From: JASLCR01 sp036405235 | GTDB taxonomy: Bacteria; Patescibacteriota; Saccharimonadia; Saccharimonadales; Saccharimonadaceae | Direction of reading: 5' to 3' | Length of the DNA stretch: 64,000 bases | Assembly: GCA_036405235.1 (NCBI GenBank) | Contig: DASWYA010000001.1 | Span: 682,001 to 746,000 of the forward strand | Shown: positions 8,608 through 15,576 of the stretch, in pieces | How positions within the stretch are numbered: position 1 is the stretch's first letter | Layout of the letters: each line of letters starts with the position of its first letter | Translations under genes and position numbers: made by a program | Notes under the pieces: generated by a model | What the model was told of the DNA's origin: nothing | Seen by the model: only the letters and a program-made list of their open reading frames with translations | Databases searched by the model: none

Positions 8608-9204
8608 TTAGTGAGAACTATTGTATTTCGCAATAGATTGAGAGACTTTTCCGTCAGACTTTAGATTCTCGTAGAAAAGCACCTGATCTTTATTGATCAT
8701 CATACTGTCTTCTGGTCCATGAATTTCATCACCAAGCTTGATAAGTTGTACATTGTTGCTTTGCTTATCGTCACTTGTATTTTGTGGATTTTGCGAGCTG
8801 CTATCTGAATCACCGTTTGCTTGTGACTGAAGATAGAAGATGTTGGTCATACGAAGATATCCACCATCTGCCGCGTGCAATTTACCAAAATACACCTGCC
8901 CATTCACAAAGAACACTGCCTGATACTTACCGCTGTCAATCTGGCTTGCTCCCCCACTGCCAGGTACGCCCTTTACGAACCAAAATCCCACTGCACAAAT
9001 AAGTACAATCAGCAAAATGATTACTGCTGGGAGTACAAATCGTTTCGACGACTTTTCTTTCACTACATGATGAGAAGCTGCATGTGATGCTTTGGGCTGA
9101 TGCGTCGGAGCCGGCTGTGGCTCTTCGGCTTGGCGTACTGGCTCCGGCCGACTAGTTGGCCTTCTCTCTGCTGGTCGTGACGCGCGAAGCGGTCCGTCAT
9201 TCAT
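8608..9204 (-). CDS. Single-pass membrane protein, CPR-type exported domain
   Basis: 198 residues. A proline/Arg/His-rich cytoplasmic N-terminus (~1-55), one membrane helix (~56-77), then a short exported domain. The exported domain includes YQAVFFVNGQVYFGKL and YLRMTNIFYLQ, a pattern I associate with a small uncharacterised family common in Saccharibacteria and Parcubacteria, then a Gln/Ser/Asn-rich linker and a C-terminal strand pair. Function unknown. An extended -10 (9248-9256) and a CGGAG Shine-Dalgarno support the ATG at 9204. Confidence 0.75.
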   Translation of the reverse strand: MNDGPLRASRPAERRPTSRPEPVRQAEEPQPAPTHQPKASHAASHHVVKEKSSKRFVLPAVIILLIVLICAVGFWFVKGVPGSGGASQIDSGKYQAVFFVNGQVYFGKLHAADGGYLRMTNIFYLQSQANGDSDSSSQNPQNTSDDKQSNNVQLIKLGDEIHGPEDSMMINKDQVLFYENLKSDGKVSQSIAKYNSSH

Positions 9205-9247
9205 CTAGTTGTATCTCCGTTTACTTACTATGCCTCTTGTTCATTTC

Positions 9248-9256
9248 ATCATAGCA
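9248..9256 (-). promoter_or_regulatory. Extended -10 promoter of 8608-9204
   Basis: The minus strand reads TGC-TATGAT within TTATGCTATGAT, matching the motif at 5667-5678 and 7889-7899. The leader is about 37 bases. Confidence 0.45.
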
Positions 9257-9277
9257 TAAGAGATATGCGTACTTCAA

Positions 9278-9715
9278 TTAGCCTTCAGAACCGAGTAGTT
9301 TGCTGAGCTTATCCTTGACCAGCTCATCAACGCTCGTACCTTCGCGAACCTGAATATTAAAGACAATTGAAAAATCACGTCGACCCTCAGAACTGCCTTC
9401 AATACCTTCGACTATATCCAGACCGATATCTGCCACTCGGATACCGACAAATATCCGCGTACCGGCTGTCGAGCGCTCCCGAGATGCGATAAAGCCTTTA
9501 TCGATCAGGAATATAAATGCATTATAGATGTCGGATGCAGATGGGCTGATACCCAGAAGATCAGTGGTCAGCCACTTCTTGTCGCTATTTACTGCAACTC
9601 GTCCATCTTTCTTCTCGACAAACCCAAGCTGGCGATATGGCATGCTTGCCGGTACTGTACGTTGCAATTGATAAAAGTACAGTAGCATTTTTCCGGCGGT
9701 CTCTTTGATCGTCAT
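9278..9715 (-). CDS. Small winged-helix-like protein, unknown function
   Basis: 145 residues from the ATG at 9715, which has a strong GAGGAG Shine-Dalgarno; an in-frame TTG at 9748 is less likely. The N-terminal half (LLYFYQLQRT ... SASDIYNAFIFLIDKGFIASR) has the helix-turn-helix-wing pattern of a DNA-binding wHTH. The C-terminal half ends with a segment beginning FNIQVREGTSVDELVKDKL that looks like a small alpha/beta domain. I cannot assign a family. A TATAAT box at 9782-9787 could drive it. Confidence 0.6.
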   Translation of the reverse strand: MTIKETAGKMLLYFYQLQRTVPASMPYRQLGFVEKKDGRVAVNSDKKWLTTDLLGISPSASDIYNAFIFLIDKGFIASRERSTAGTRIFVGIRVADIGLDIVEGIEGSSEGRRDFSIVFNIQVREGTSVDELVKDKLSKLLGSEG

Positions 9716-9781
9716 GTGTCTCCTCGCCTCCCAGCAATTGTTCTGCAACTAGCCACTCCTCGGCTAGAATATTCTTCATAC

Positions 9782-9787
9782 ATTATA
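9782..9787 (-). promoter_or_regulatory. Likely -10 box for 9278-9715
   Basis: TATAAT on the minus strand, 66 bases before the ATG at 9715. No clear -35 is visible. The surrounding gap 9716-9931 contains no other supportable gene. Confidence 0.4.
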
Positions 9788-9931
9788 GACTACTTTATCC
9801 AAGAAAGGATATTGTGAAAAACAGGCCTTCACGTTCTAATACTTAGGACATACCTCTCTATCTGACATAAAAATACCATATAAAGTGATATCTGTAAAAG
9901 TTTGACTCAGATCAGTGGATTCTTTTCGTAA

Positions 9932-10309
9932 CTACTCTGAGCTTGGATCTATGCCGCAAGACTGCTTGCTTTGTTCGCTTACGATATCCTTAAATTCCAG
10001 CCCCAGTTCAGTCCGTGCTGGATGGTAAGTCTTTCGTGGAGGGCGACCATGAAATCCTTCACTCATATCTTCAAACTGAGAGACAACAACACCCGCCTCT
10101 TCTAGTCGATCGAGAATAGGATAGATCGACCCAGGACTTATACTAGAGCACTTAAGTGCCTGATAACCGTGAAAAGATGGATCTTCTCCAGTTTCTCGGC
10201 TCGCATTCCAGCGACAACCTATATAACCTAATAGTTGTCGTCTTACCGGACTTCGTCGATTGAATATATTACTTTCAATTAGCAACTCTTCACTTGGAGA
10301 TTTTGACAT
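9932..10309 (-). CDS. PadR-family transcriptional regulator
   Basis: 125 residues from the ATG at 10309 (MSKSPSEELL). A longer open frame to 10366 crosses the promoter and is unlikely. The wHTH core SPGSIYPILDRLEEAGVV is diagnostic for PadR: it is the recognition helix preceding the wing. After it comes HGRPPRKTYHPARTELG, the PadR wing and the start of the dimer helix. No Shine-Dalgarno is present. The TATAAT box (10326-10331) lies within an imperfect 23-base inverted repeat (10320-10342), suggesting autorepression. PadR proteins typically respond to small ligands or antimicrobial stress; the target here is unknown. Confidence 0.8.
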   Translation of the reverse strand: MSKSPSEELLIESNIFNRRSPVRRQLLGYIGCRWNASRETGEDPSFHGYQALKCSSISPGSIYPILDRLEEAGVVVSQFEDMSEGFHGRPPRKTYHPARTELGLEFKDIVSEQSKQSCGIDPSSE

Positions 10310-10319
10310 AAGAAAATAA

Positions 10320-10342
10320 TACAATATTATACTATATTTGTA
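10320..10342 (-). promoter_or_regulatory. Promoter with overlapping operator-like inverted repeat of the PadR gene
   Basis: TACAATAT and ATATTTGTA form near-symmetric arms around the -10 box TATAAT (complement of 10326-10331). The layout fits negative autoregulation by the PadR protein encoded immediately downstream. Confidence 0.4.
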
Positions 10343-10375
10343 AATAGTTAGCCTCCAAGCGGGCACACTCCACAG

Positions 10376-10714
10376 CTATTTTTGGGAGTCTGGAGTTGAC
10401 GATAATTCTATTGTACGATTAGCAAGCTCTGCTACAACTGGCCAAAGTCCCGATTCCAACCTTCGGTAGTATCTTGAAGGGTAAACATCTAATTCTGGCA
10501 TGAGCGCAATAGCACCTGCGGTGACTAGAATTCTAAGTTCTCGCCCTATCATTCCTGCATTTGCATCAGGATACATTTTATCGAAAATCTCTTTTGCTCG
10601 AAAAGGCTCGGGTGGATCTACACTAAAGCTCATTACGGCGTGCCATGTGGCCAAGCAAGATTCACGACCAAAAAACACTTTTGAAAGATGCTTAGCCGAG
10701 TCAAGTTCTGGCAT
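10376..10714 (-). CDS. Small HTH-like protein, unknown function
   Basis: 112 residues from the ATG at 10714; a second in-frame ATG lies at 10732. The pattern PFRAKEIFDKMYPDANAGMIGRE followed by LRILVTAGAI suggests a winged helix similar in layout to the neighbouring PadR gene. Both candidate starts lie in or immediately after the tRNA terminator hairpin, and neither has a Shine-Dalgarno. Translation from a lower start (for example the Met before SFSVDPPEP) is possible. It lies 66 bases upstream of the PadR gene on the same strand. Confidence 0.5.
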   Translation of the reverse strand: MPELDSAKHLSKVFFGRESCLATWHAVMSFSVDPPEPFRAKEIFDKMYPDANAGMIGRELRILVTAGAIALMPELDVYPSRYYRRLESGLWPVVAELANRTIELSSTPDSQK

Positions 10715-10723
10715 AAAATAAAA

Positions 10724-10740
10724 ATACCACAATGTGGTAT
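10724..10740 (-). terminator. Intrinsic terminator after tRNA-Asn
   Basis: A perfect 7-bp inverted repeat (ATACCAC, 3-base loop, GTGGTAT) is followed on the minus strand by TTTTTATTTTA. It starts 12 bases after the tRNA 3' end. It could also act as an operator for 10376-10714, whose start it overlaps. Confidence 0.6.
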
Positions 10741-10751
10741 TTCGTCAAACT

Positions 10752-10826
10752 TGGCTCCCGCGGCTGGATTCGAACCAGCGACCAATTGATTAACAGTCAA
10801 CTGCGCTACCGCTGCGCTACGCGGGA
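10752..10826 (-). tRNA. tRNA-Asn (anticodon GTT)
   Basis: A 75-nt cloverleaf including an encoded CCA. The acceptor stem TCCCGCG/CGCGGGA is a perfect 7 bp. The D arm holds GGTA. The anticodon arm GTTGA-CTGTTAA-TCAAT gives anticodon GTT. The T loop TTCGAATCC is canonical, the discriminator base is G, and CCA follows. No promoter is obvious within the 40 bases between it and 10867. Confidence 0.95.
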
Positions 10827-10866
10827 ATACTTGAATCATTTTAGCGTATTTACTCGCCTCTGTAAA

Positions 10867-12570
10867 CTAGCGAAGCGACTCTATCTTTCGTGTCAGCTCG
10901 GCAATATTCGCCCAACTGCTTCCATCGGACATAATAGCGAGGACATATGTGCCCTTTGGTGAATAGACGATCGCTGCATCATGTAGGAGCGCCCACAAGA
11001 ATCCTACCTTATCTGCAGTTTGACCGCTAGCACCTGTAGGAATGCCTTGACGATAGACATTTCGCTTCATAGCGCTTAATAGCTTTGCGCGACTACTCGC
11101 CTTTAGACCGATCGACCCGCTCTCGAGTTTACTTAAAAACACCGCTAGATCACTCGCGCTTGTCCGCTGCCCACTCGCTGGCAATGTAGTATTTGGCATA
11201 CCGAGGGCATGTACATCATTGATAACTTTTTGATAGCCGATTTTTTTATACAATGCTTCGGCACATGCGTTGTCAGAATTCACAATCATCACTTCAAAAC
11301 ATTGATCAATTGTCTTGCTGCCGAGAATTTTATCCGACCACTTCCAGTCATTTTTCTCAATCTTTTTGAGAGTTCCATATGCTACAAAAAGCTTGTAGGT
11401 ACTTGCTGTGTGAAATGTTTTACTACCATTATGTTCTGCCGATCTACCGCTACCACCTAATTCTCTGAATGACACACCAAATACACCAGGATGATCGTCG
11501 TCATAGTGTTTTATAAGCGCTGCTATACCGTTACTGGTCTTCGTATATGTACGCGTATAGGTAACTTTAGGTTTAAGGACTGTCGTGAGAGCCGTTGCCT
11601 GCTCCTTCTGTTTACTCAAAACCGCCGCTACGGAAGAACGTGTAGCAGAAGTATCAAGCGTGCGACCGCTAGCACCGCTTTTTCGAGATACTTCGGTGAA
11701 ATCTCGAGTTGTGACTTTTGTCACTCCTGCGGCTTTTAGTACTTTCGGCGTTATGGATTTTGCAAAATATGAATCTGATGACTTCTTATTGATAGTAAAA
11801 GCGAGCTCGGTTTTATTCGTCTTGAAATCAAGCCACGATAACACTTCCTCTTGGGGAATTGTTACTTCATCTTTTAGCGCCTTTACCTTCACGCCATCCG
11901 ATGTCGAGTCGAGCAACTGACTTTGAAGTGCTTCAGCCTTTTGTGTTGTTACGGAAGATAGAGCCACCTCCACATCCAGATGTATACTGCTCGGACTTGC
12001 CAACGTTGGACTCACACGTGACAACTCTTTTTTTACATCCTCAGAGCTACACGTACCTCCATCTTTGGCTGGCACCACTTCAAGCTTTTTATCTTTATAT
12101 CTTAAACTTGCATCTTTTGGTTGGAGATTACAGTCGCCAAGTGTTGTGCGGATAAATTCATCCTGAGCCGCACTGTTACGATCATACTTTGGACTTTCTT
12201 CCTTCCAGAAATTTTTATACCACAAGATAGAAGTTGGGATGAGGCGCGCCCAGAACGGATATTCTAAAGCTTTTACACGATCCGTGTTTGCTATTGTCAG
12301 CCCGATTGACTTCGGCACGACGTCCTCATAGGAAAGTTTGGAATTTGCAACAATCACTGGAATTGTTTTTTCATTTAGCATCTGGTCGAGCTTAGACGAG
12401 ACTTCAGCTTTTTTCTGACCGCCCACCTCAAGTGTATCGATACGGGCAAATGGAAGCAGCTGATCACTTGGATAGATCAGCTGAATCGCTGCTATTACAA
12501 TGTATAGCACGCCCGCTCCGATTAATAGGCTACGACGATGAGCAGATAGGAATATCTTAATACTATGCAT
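10867..12570 (-). CDS. Membrane-anchored serine beta-lactamase-fold enzyme with N-terminal YoaR/VanW-type repeats
   Basis: 567 residues. A short cytoplasmic tail and one membrane helix (~14-32) precede two exported domains with the alternating hydrophobic pattern and SWLDF element of the peptidoglycan-binding region upstream of VanW-like domains (~40-320). The C-terminal domain (~350-567) is a class A beta-lactamase/D,D-peptidase fold. It has the nucleophile motif S-T-Y-K (~389-392), S-D-N (~433) and K-V-G in place of K-T-G (~520). It probably acts on peptidoglycan or beta-lactam-like substrates outside the membrane. It overlaps the upstream LexA-like gene by eight bases and is presumably co-transcribed with it. 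Confidence 0.7.
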   Translation of the reverse strand: MHSIKIFLSAHRRSLLIGAGVLYIVIAAIQLIYPSDQLLPFARIDTLEVGGQKKAEVSSKLDQMLNEKTIPVIVANSKLSYEDVVPKSIGLTIANTDRVKALEYPFWARLIPTSILWYKNFWKEESPKYDRNSAAQDEFIRTTLGDCNLQPKDASLRYKDKKLEVVPAKDGGTCSSEDVKKELSRVSPTLASPSSIHLDVEVALSSVTTQKAEALQSQLLDSTSDGVKVKALKDEVTIPQEEVLSWLDFKTNKTELAFTINKKSSDSYFAKSITPKVLKAAGVTKVTTRDFTEVSRKSGASGRTLDTSATRSSVAAVLSKQKEQATALTTVLKPKVTYTRTYTKTSNGIAALIKHYDDDHPGVFGVSFRELGGSGRSAEHNGSKTFHTASTYKLFVAYGTLKKIEKNDWKWSDKILGSKTIDQCFEVMIVNSDNACAEALYKKIGYQKVINDVHALGMPNTTLPASGQRTSASDLAVFLSKLESGSIGLKASSRAKLLSAMKRNVYRQGIPTGASGQTADKVGFLWALLHDAAIVYSPKGTYVLAIMSDGSSWANIAELTRKIESLR

Positions 12571-12946
12571 CGCCCACCTTTAGTTTCTCTGTCTCATTCT
12601 CGTAGCCAAGAAGATGTAGTGCTTTGAGCAGTGTAGCTTGGTCTGCCTGATCTTTATGGAGATGCAGTGCTTTTTTGAATTCTTCCAGCACTTTGTTGGT
12701 CGATTCAGGTACAGACGATGACTCCTGGACATGCGCAAGCTCTAAAGAGCGAGGAGAATTATCCCGCCGAATCAGATACCCTTTCGTGATCAAGCCATCA
12801 ATGTGCACAGCGACAGTAGAGACGGACTTATAGCCAAGTGCTGCCATAATTTCTCGATAACTCGGTCCGTAGCCATGCTCTCGAATAAACCCATCAACAA
12901 AAGAGAGCAACTCTTGCTGCTTTTTCGTGGCACGCTCCCTTTTCAT
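12563..12946 (-). CDS. LexA-type DNA-binding protein lacking the peptidase domain
   Basis: 127 residues. The N-terminal ~65 residues match the LexA winged helix (KKQQELLSFVDGFIREHGYG, then PSYREIMAALGYKSVSTVAVHI). The S24 autopeptidase domain (Ser-Lys dyad, Ala-Gly cleavage site) that makes LexA RecA-responsive is absent; instead there is a ~55-residue acidic and helical tail. It is therefore not a normal SOS repressor. Coupled to the beta-lactamase-fold gene, it may regulate wall enzymes. The -10 box ends six bases before the ATG, implying a leaderless mRNA. Confidence 0.8.
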   Translation of the reverse strand: MKRERATKKQQELLSFVDGFIREHGYGPSYREIMAALGYKSVSTVAVHIDGLITKGYLIRRDNSPRSLELAHVQESSSVPESTNKVLEEFKKALHLHKDQADQATLLKALHLLGYENETEKLKVGDA

Positions 12947-12952
12947 AGGTTT

Positions 12953-12961
12953 ATTGTAGCA
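12953..12961 (-). promoter_or_regulatory. Extended -10 promoter of the LexA-like operon
   Basis: The minus strand reads TGC-TACAAT, ending six bases before the ATG at 12946. The predicted transcript begins at or next to the start codon. Confidence 0.5.
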
Positions 12962-12978
12962 TAGCTTACGCTTATTTA

Positions 12979-13000
12979 TTGAGGTAGAGAGTGGTATACT
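12979..13000 (+). promoter_or_regulatory. Promoter of the sugar-transferase gene
   Basis: TGG-TATACT extended -10 at 12992-13000 with TTGAGG 10 bases upstream of the hexamer. The -10 touches the ATG at 13001, which argues that translation starts at the next in-frame ATG, 13013. Confidence 0.45.
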
Positions 13001-13012
13001 ATGTGCTTAGAG

Positions 13013-14455
13013 ATGTTTAGCAAAAACACTAAATTTTACAGCTTAACCCTACTCATCGCCGATGTAGTCGCCTTGATTGCTGCTTTTGGTATAGCTTACA
13101 TAGTTCGAGTGTCTTTAGATGATCGCAATCTACTCTCAGCACGCGATGATTCGACCTACATTTTTGCCGTACTATGCATCATCCCTGTATGGGTTCTTAT
13201 ATTGGCATTTTTGGGGGCGTATAATTCCATCACTTACAATCGGAGACTCGCAGAGTGGAGCAAGCTTGCTATCGGAGCATTCATAGGCGTCTTGCTCGTC
13301 ATCGGCTGGGAATACATGGCAAACGTGCGCATTTTTCCAGCTCGACTTGTGACCGTCTACGTACTTGTTGATGGATTCGTGTTCCTAGTAGTTGGCCGAG
13401 AGATATTGCGCTTCGTGCGAGGGCTGATGTTCCGACTCGGACGAGGCACCAGCCGAGTACTGATTATCGGAAATAGTGAAGCGACGAAAGATATTGCAGC
13501 GAATCTTGCCAATACAGAAAAAAGTGGCTATAAAGTGATGGCTATTGCTGGCCCAAGGAAAGTAGTGCCAAATGGCTATAGTATTAAGCATTTTGCTTCG
13601 ACAGAAGACGCCCTAAAACAAATCGGTATTCTTAAAATATCTACAATAATCCAAACAGACTTGTACGACTCAGCCGACCGTAATCAACAAATCCTTAATG
13701 CTGCACTTTCTAGACACATTAACTATAGCTTCATCCCGGGCGAAGCAGAGTTTTATGCCGGCAAGAATACTGTCGATGTATTTCTTGGCTACCCAATCAT
13801 TAATGTCAGCCAAACGCCCCTCATTGGCTGGGGAGCAATCACTAAGCGCATTTTTGACAGCATCATAGCATTACTTTTACTAATCATACTGTCACCTATC
13901 TTCCTCCTAATCACCATTTTGCAGCTTATTTTCAATCCGGGACCGATTTTCTACGTGAGCAAACGACTCAGTCAATATTCCAAACCTGTTGGCGTATATA
14001 AGTTTCGCAGCATGGGCGCAAAATACGGCAAAAAGACACCTATCGAAGAATTTGAACAAATGGGACGCGAAGACTTGGTTGAAGAGTACAAGCGTGACTT
14101 TAAGGTAGAAAATGATCCGCGAATTACTCGTTTCGGCAAATTCCTGCGCGATTCATCACTTGATGAACTTCCCCAAATTTTCAACGTCCTAAAGGGAGAT
14201 CTGAGTCTTGTTGGTCCACGCCCAATCCCAAAGCACGAACTCGATGCAAAGTTTACAAAGACACGTGGTGCACTCTTGCTGAGTGTAAAATCGGGTGTTA
14301 CGGGCCTTTGGCAGGTTTCGGGACGCAATGATCTGACAACCGAGCAGCGTATTCAGCTGGAACTCTATTATGTACAAAACTGGAGTTTCTGGATGGATAT
14401 AAAAATCCTATTCAAGACTCTCGCTGTCGTTATTCGTCGCACTGGAGCACGCTAA
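13013..14455 (+). CDS. Polyprenyl-phosphate sugar-1-phosphate transferase (WcaJ/WbaP family)
   Basis: About 480 residues. Four N-terminal membrane helices are followed by a Rossmann-like cytoplasmic domain (RVLIIGNSEATKDIA, ~145-260), a fifth membrane helix (~275-300) and the catalytic domain. Family motifs seen: KFRSMG, then a long acidic insert, LRDSSLDELPQ and FNVLKGDLSLVGPRP, and near the end SGVTGLWQVSGR. Enzymes of this family transfer hexose- or HexNAc-1-phosphate from a nucleotide sugar to undecaprenyl phosphate, the first membrane step of an exopolysaccharide or glycan. I prefer the ATG at 13013 because the promoter -10 abuts 13001. The stop overlaps the start of the following glycosyltransferase (TAATG). 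Confidence 0.9.
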   Translation: MFSKNTKFYSLTLLIADVVALIAAFGIAYIVRVSLDDRNLLSARDDSTYIFAVLCIIPVWVLILAFLGAYNSITYNRRLAEWSKLAIGAFIGVLLVIGWEYMANVRIFPARLVTVYVLVDGFVFLVVGREILRFVRGLMFRLGRGTSRVLIIGNSEATKDIAANLANTEKSGYKVMAIAGPRKVVPNGYSIKHFASTEDALKQIGILKISTIIQTDLYDSADRNQQILNAALSRHINYSFIPGEAEFYAGKNTVDVFLGYPIINVSQTPLIGWGAITKRIFDSIIALLLLIILSPIFLLITILQLIFNPGPIFYVSKRLSQYSKPVGVYKFRSMGAKYGKKTPIEEFEQMGREDLVEEYKRDFKVENDPRITRFGKFLRDSSLDELPQIFNVLKGDLSLVGPRPIPKHELDAKFTKTRGALLLSVKSGVTGLWQVSGRNDLTTEQRIQLELYYVQNWSFWMDIKILFKTLAVVIRRTGAR

Positions 14456-15573
14456 TGCCCAAAAAGCCAAAGATTGCCATTGTTCATGACTGGCTCACCA
14501 ACATGGGCGGCGCAGAAGATGTCGCGCTTGCACTGCTTGAAGCGTTCCCGGGATCACCGATTTATACATCGACATACACGCCAGAAAAGATGCCGGCGTT
14601 TAATAAGTATGATGTCCGTACCACTTACTTGCAAAAGTTTCCCGGACCACTAAAAAGGCTCCACAAGTTTTTTCCCATGCTCCGCGTGCGTGCATTTCAA
14701 AAACTCGATCTGTCAGAGTTTGACATCATTATCTCAAGCTCCAGCGCAGAGAGTAAGCAAGTGCGTAAAACCCGCGACGATCAAGTGCATATCTGCTACT
14801 GCCACACACCGATCCGCTACTACTGGAGTCATTACCAGGAATACAAAAAAGACCCGGGATTCGGACAGCTTAATTGGCTCGTGCGTCTGGTCATGCCTAT
14901 ACTTGTACCGTCCTTAAAAAAGGCCGACTATAAAGCCGCGCAAGCTGTTGATGTATTTGTTGCGAACTCATCTGAAGTACAGAAACGTATAAAAAAATAC
15001 TATAACCGGCCAAGTACTGTTGTGCATCCGCCAGTGGATGTGTCGCGGTTTACCCCAGCTCGCAAGCGCAGTGACTTCTATGTCGCGCTCGGACGACAGG
15101 TTCCTTATAAGCGCGTCGACTTGGCAGTTGCTGCTGCTACAAAACTCGGTATTAAATTAAAGGTATATGGTAACGGTAGTGAGCATGAAAAACTTGTCGC
15201 CACGGCAGGCTCCACGATTGAATTCTTTACTGACCGCTTTGGCGACGCCTCAGATGAGGCAGTCGAACAAGCCCTTAATCATGCCAAGGGATTTATCTTC
15301 CCGCCTGAAGAGGACTTTGGTATCGTGCCAGTACAAGCACTCGCAGGAGGTACACCAGTTGTCGCCTACAGCAAAGGTGGCGCGCTTGATATTGTCGATA
15401 GCGAAAGCGGTGTGCTTTTCAAGAATCAAACCATCGATGATGTAGCAGAAGCCATCAAGAAGCTTGAGGAAAAAAGTTACTTACCAGGTACACTTCGTCG
15501 TAAAGCAAAACGCTTTGAGAAATCCCTCTTTGTATCAAAAATGCGCAAAATCGTTAGCGATCAACTACGGTAA
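14455..15573 (+). CDS. Glycosyltransferase family 4
   Basis: 372 residues with a GT-B fold. The N-terminal domain opens with IAIVHDWLTNMGGAEDV, the donor domain has YVALGRQVPYKRVDLAV, and the C-terminal E-x7-E motif region reads PPEEDFGIVPVQALAGGTPV followed by a Gly-rich loop. It is the family often paired with WcaJ-type initiators, and it overlaps that gene here, so it probably adds the second sugar to the lipid-linked primer. The last 60 residues are basic, consistent with membrane association. Sugar specificity is unknown. Confidence 0.88.
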   Translation: MPKKPKIAIVHDWLTNMGGAEDVALALLEAFPGSPIYTSTYTPEKMPAFNKYDVRTTYLQKFPGPLKRLHKFFPMLRVRAFQKLDLSEFDIIISSSSAESKQVRKTRDDQVHICYCHTPIRYYWSHYQEYKKDPGFGQLNWLVRLVMPILVPSLKKADYKAAQAVDVFVANSSEVQKRIKKYYNRPSTVVHPPVDVSRFTPARKRSDFYVALGRQVPYKRVDLAVAAATKLGIKLKVYGNGSEHEKLVATAGSTIEFFTDRFGDASDEAVEQALNHAKGFIFPPEEDFGIVPVQALAGGTPVVAYSKGGALDIVDSESGVLFKNQTIDDVAEAIKKLEEKSYLPGTLRRKAKRFEKSLFVSKMRKIVSDQLR

Positions 15574-15576
15574 CAA

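Noticed and set aside
10724..10740. Operator for 10376-10714
   Set aside because: The palindrome is followed by a T-rich run on the same strand as the tRNA, so terminator is the simpler call; an added operator role is not excluded.
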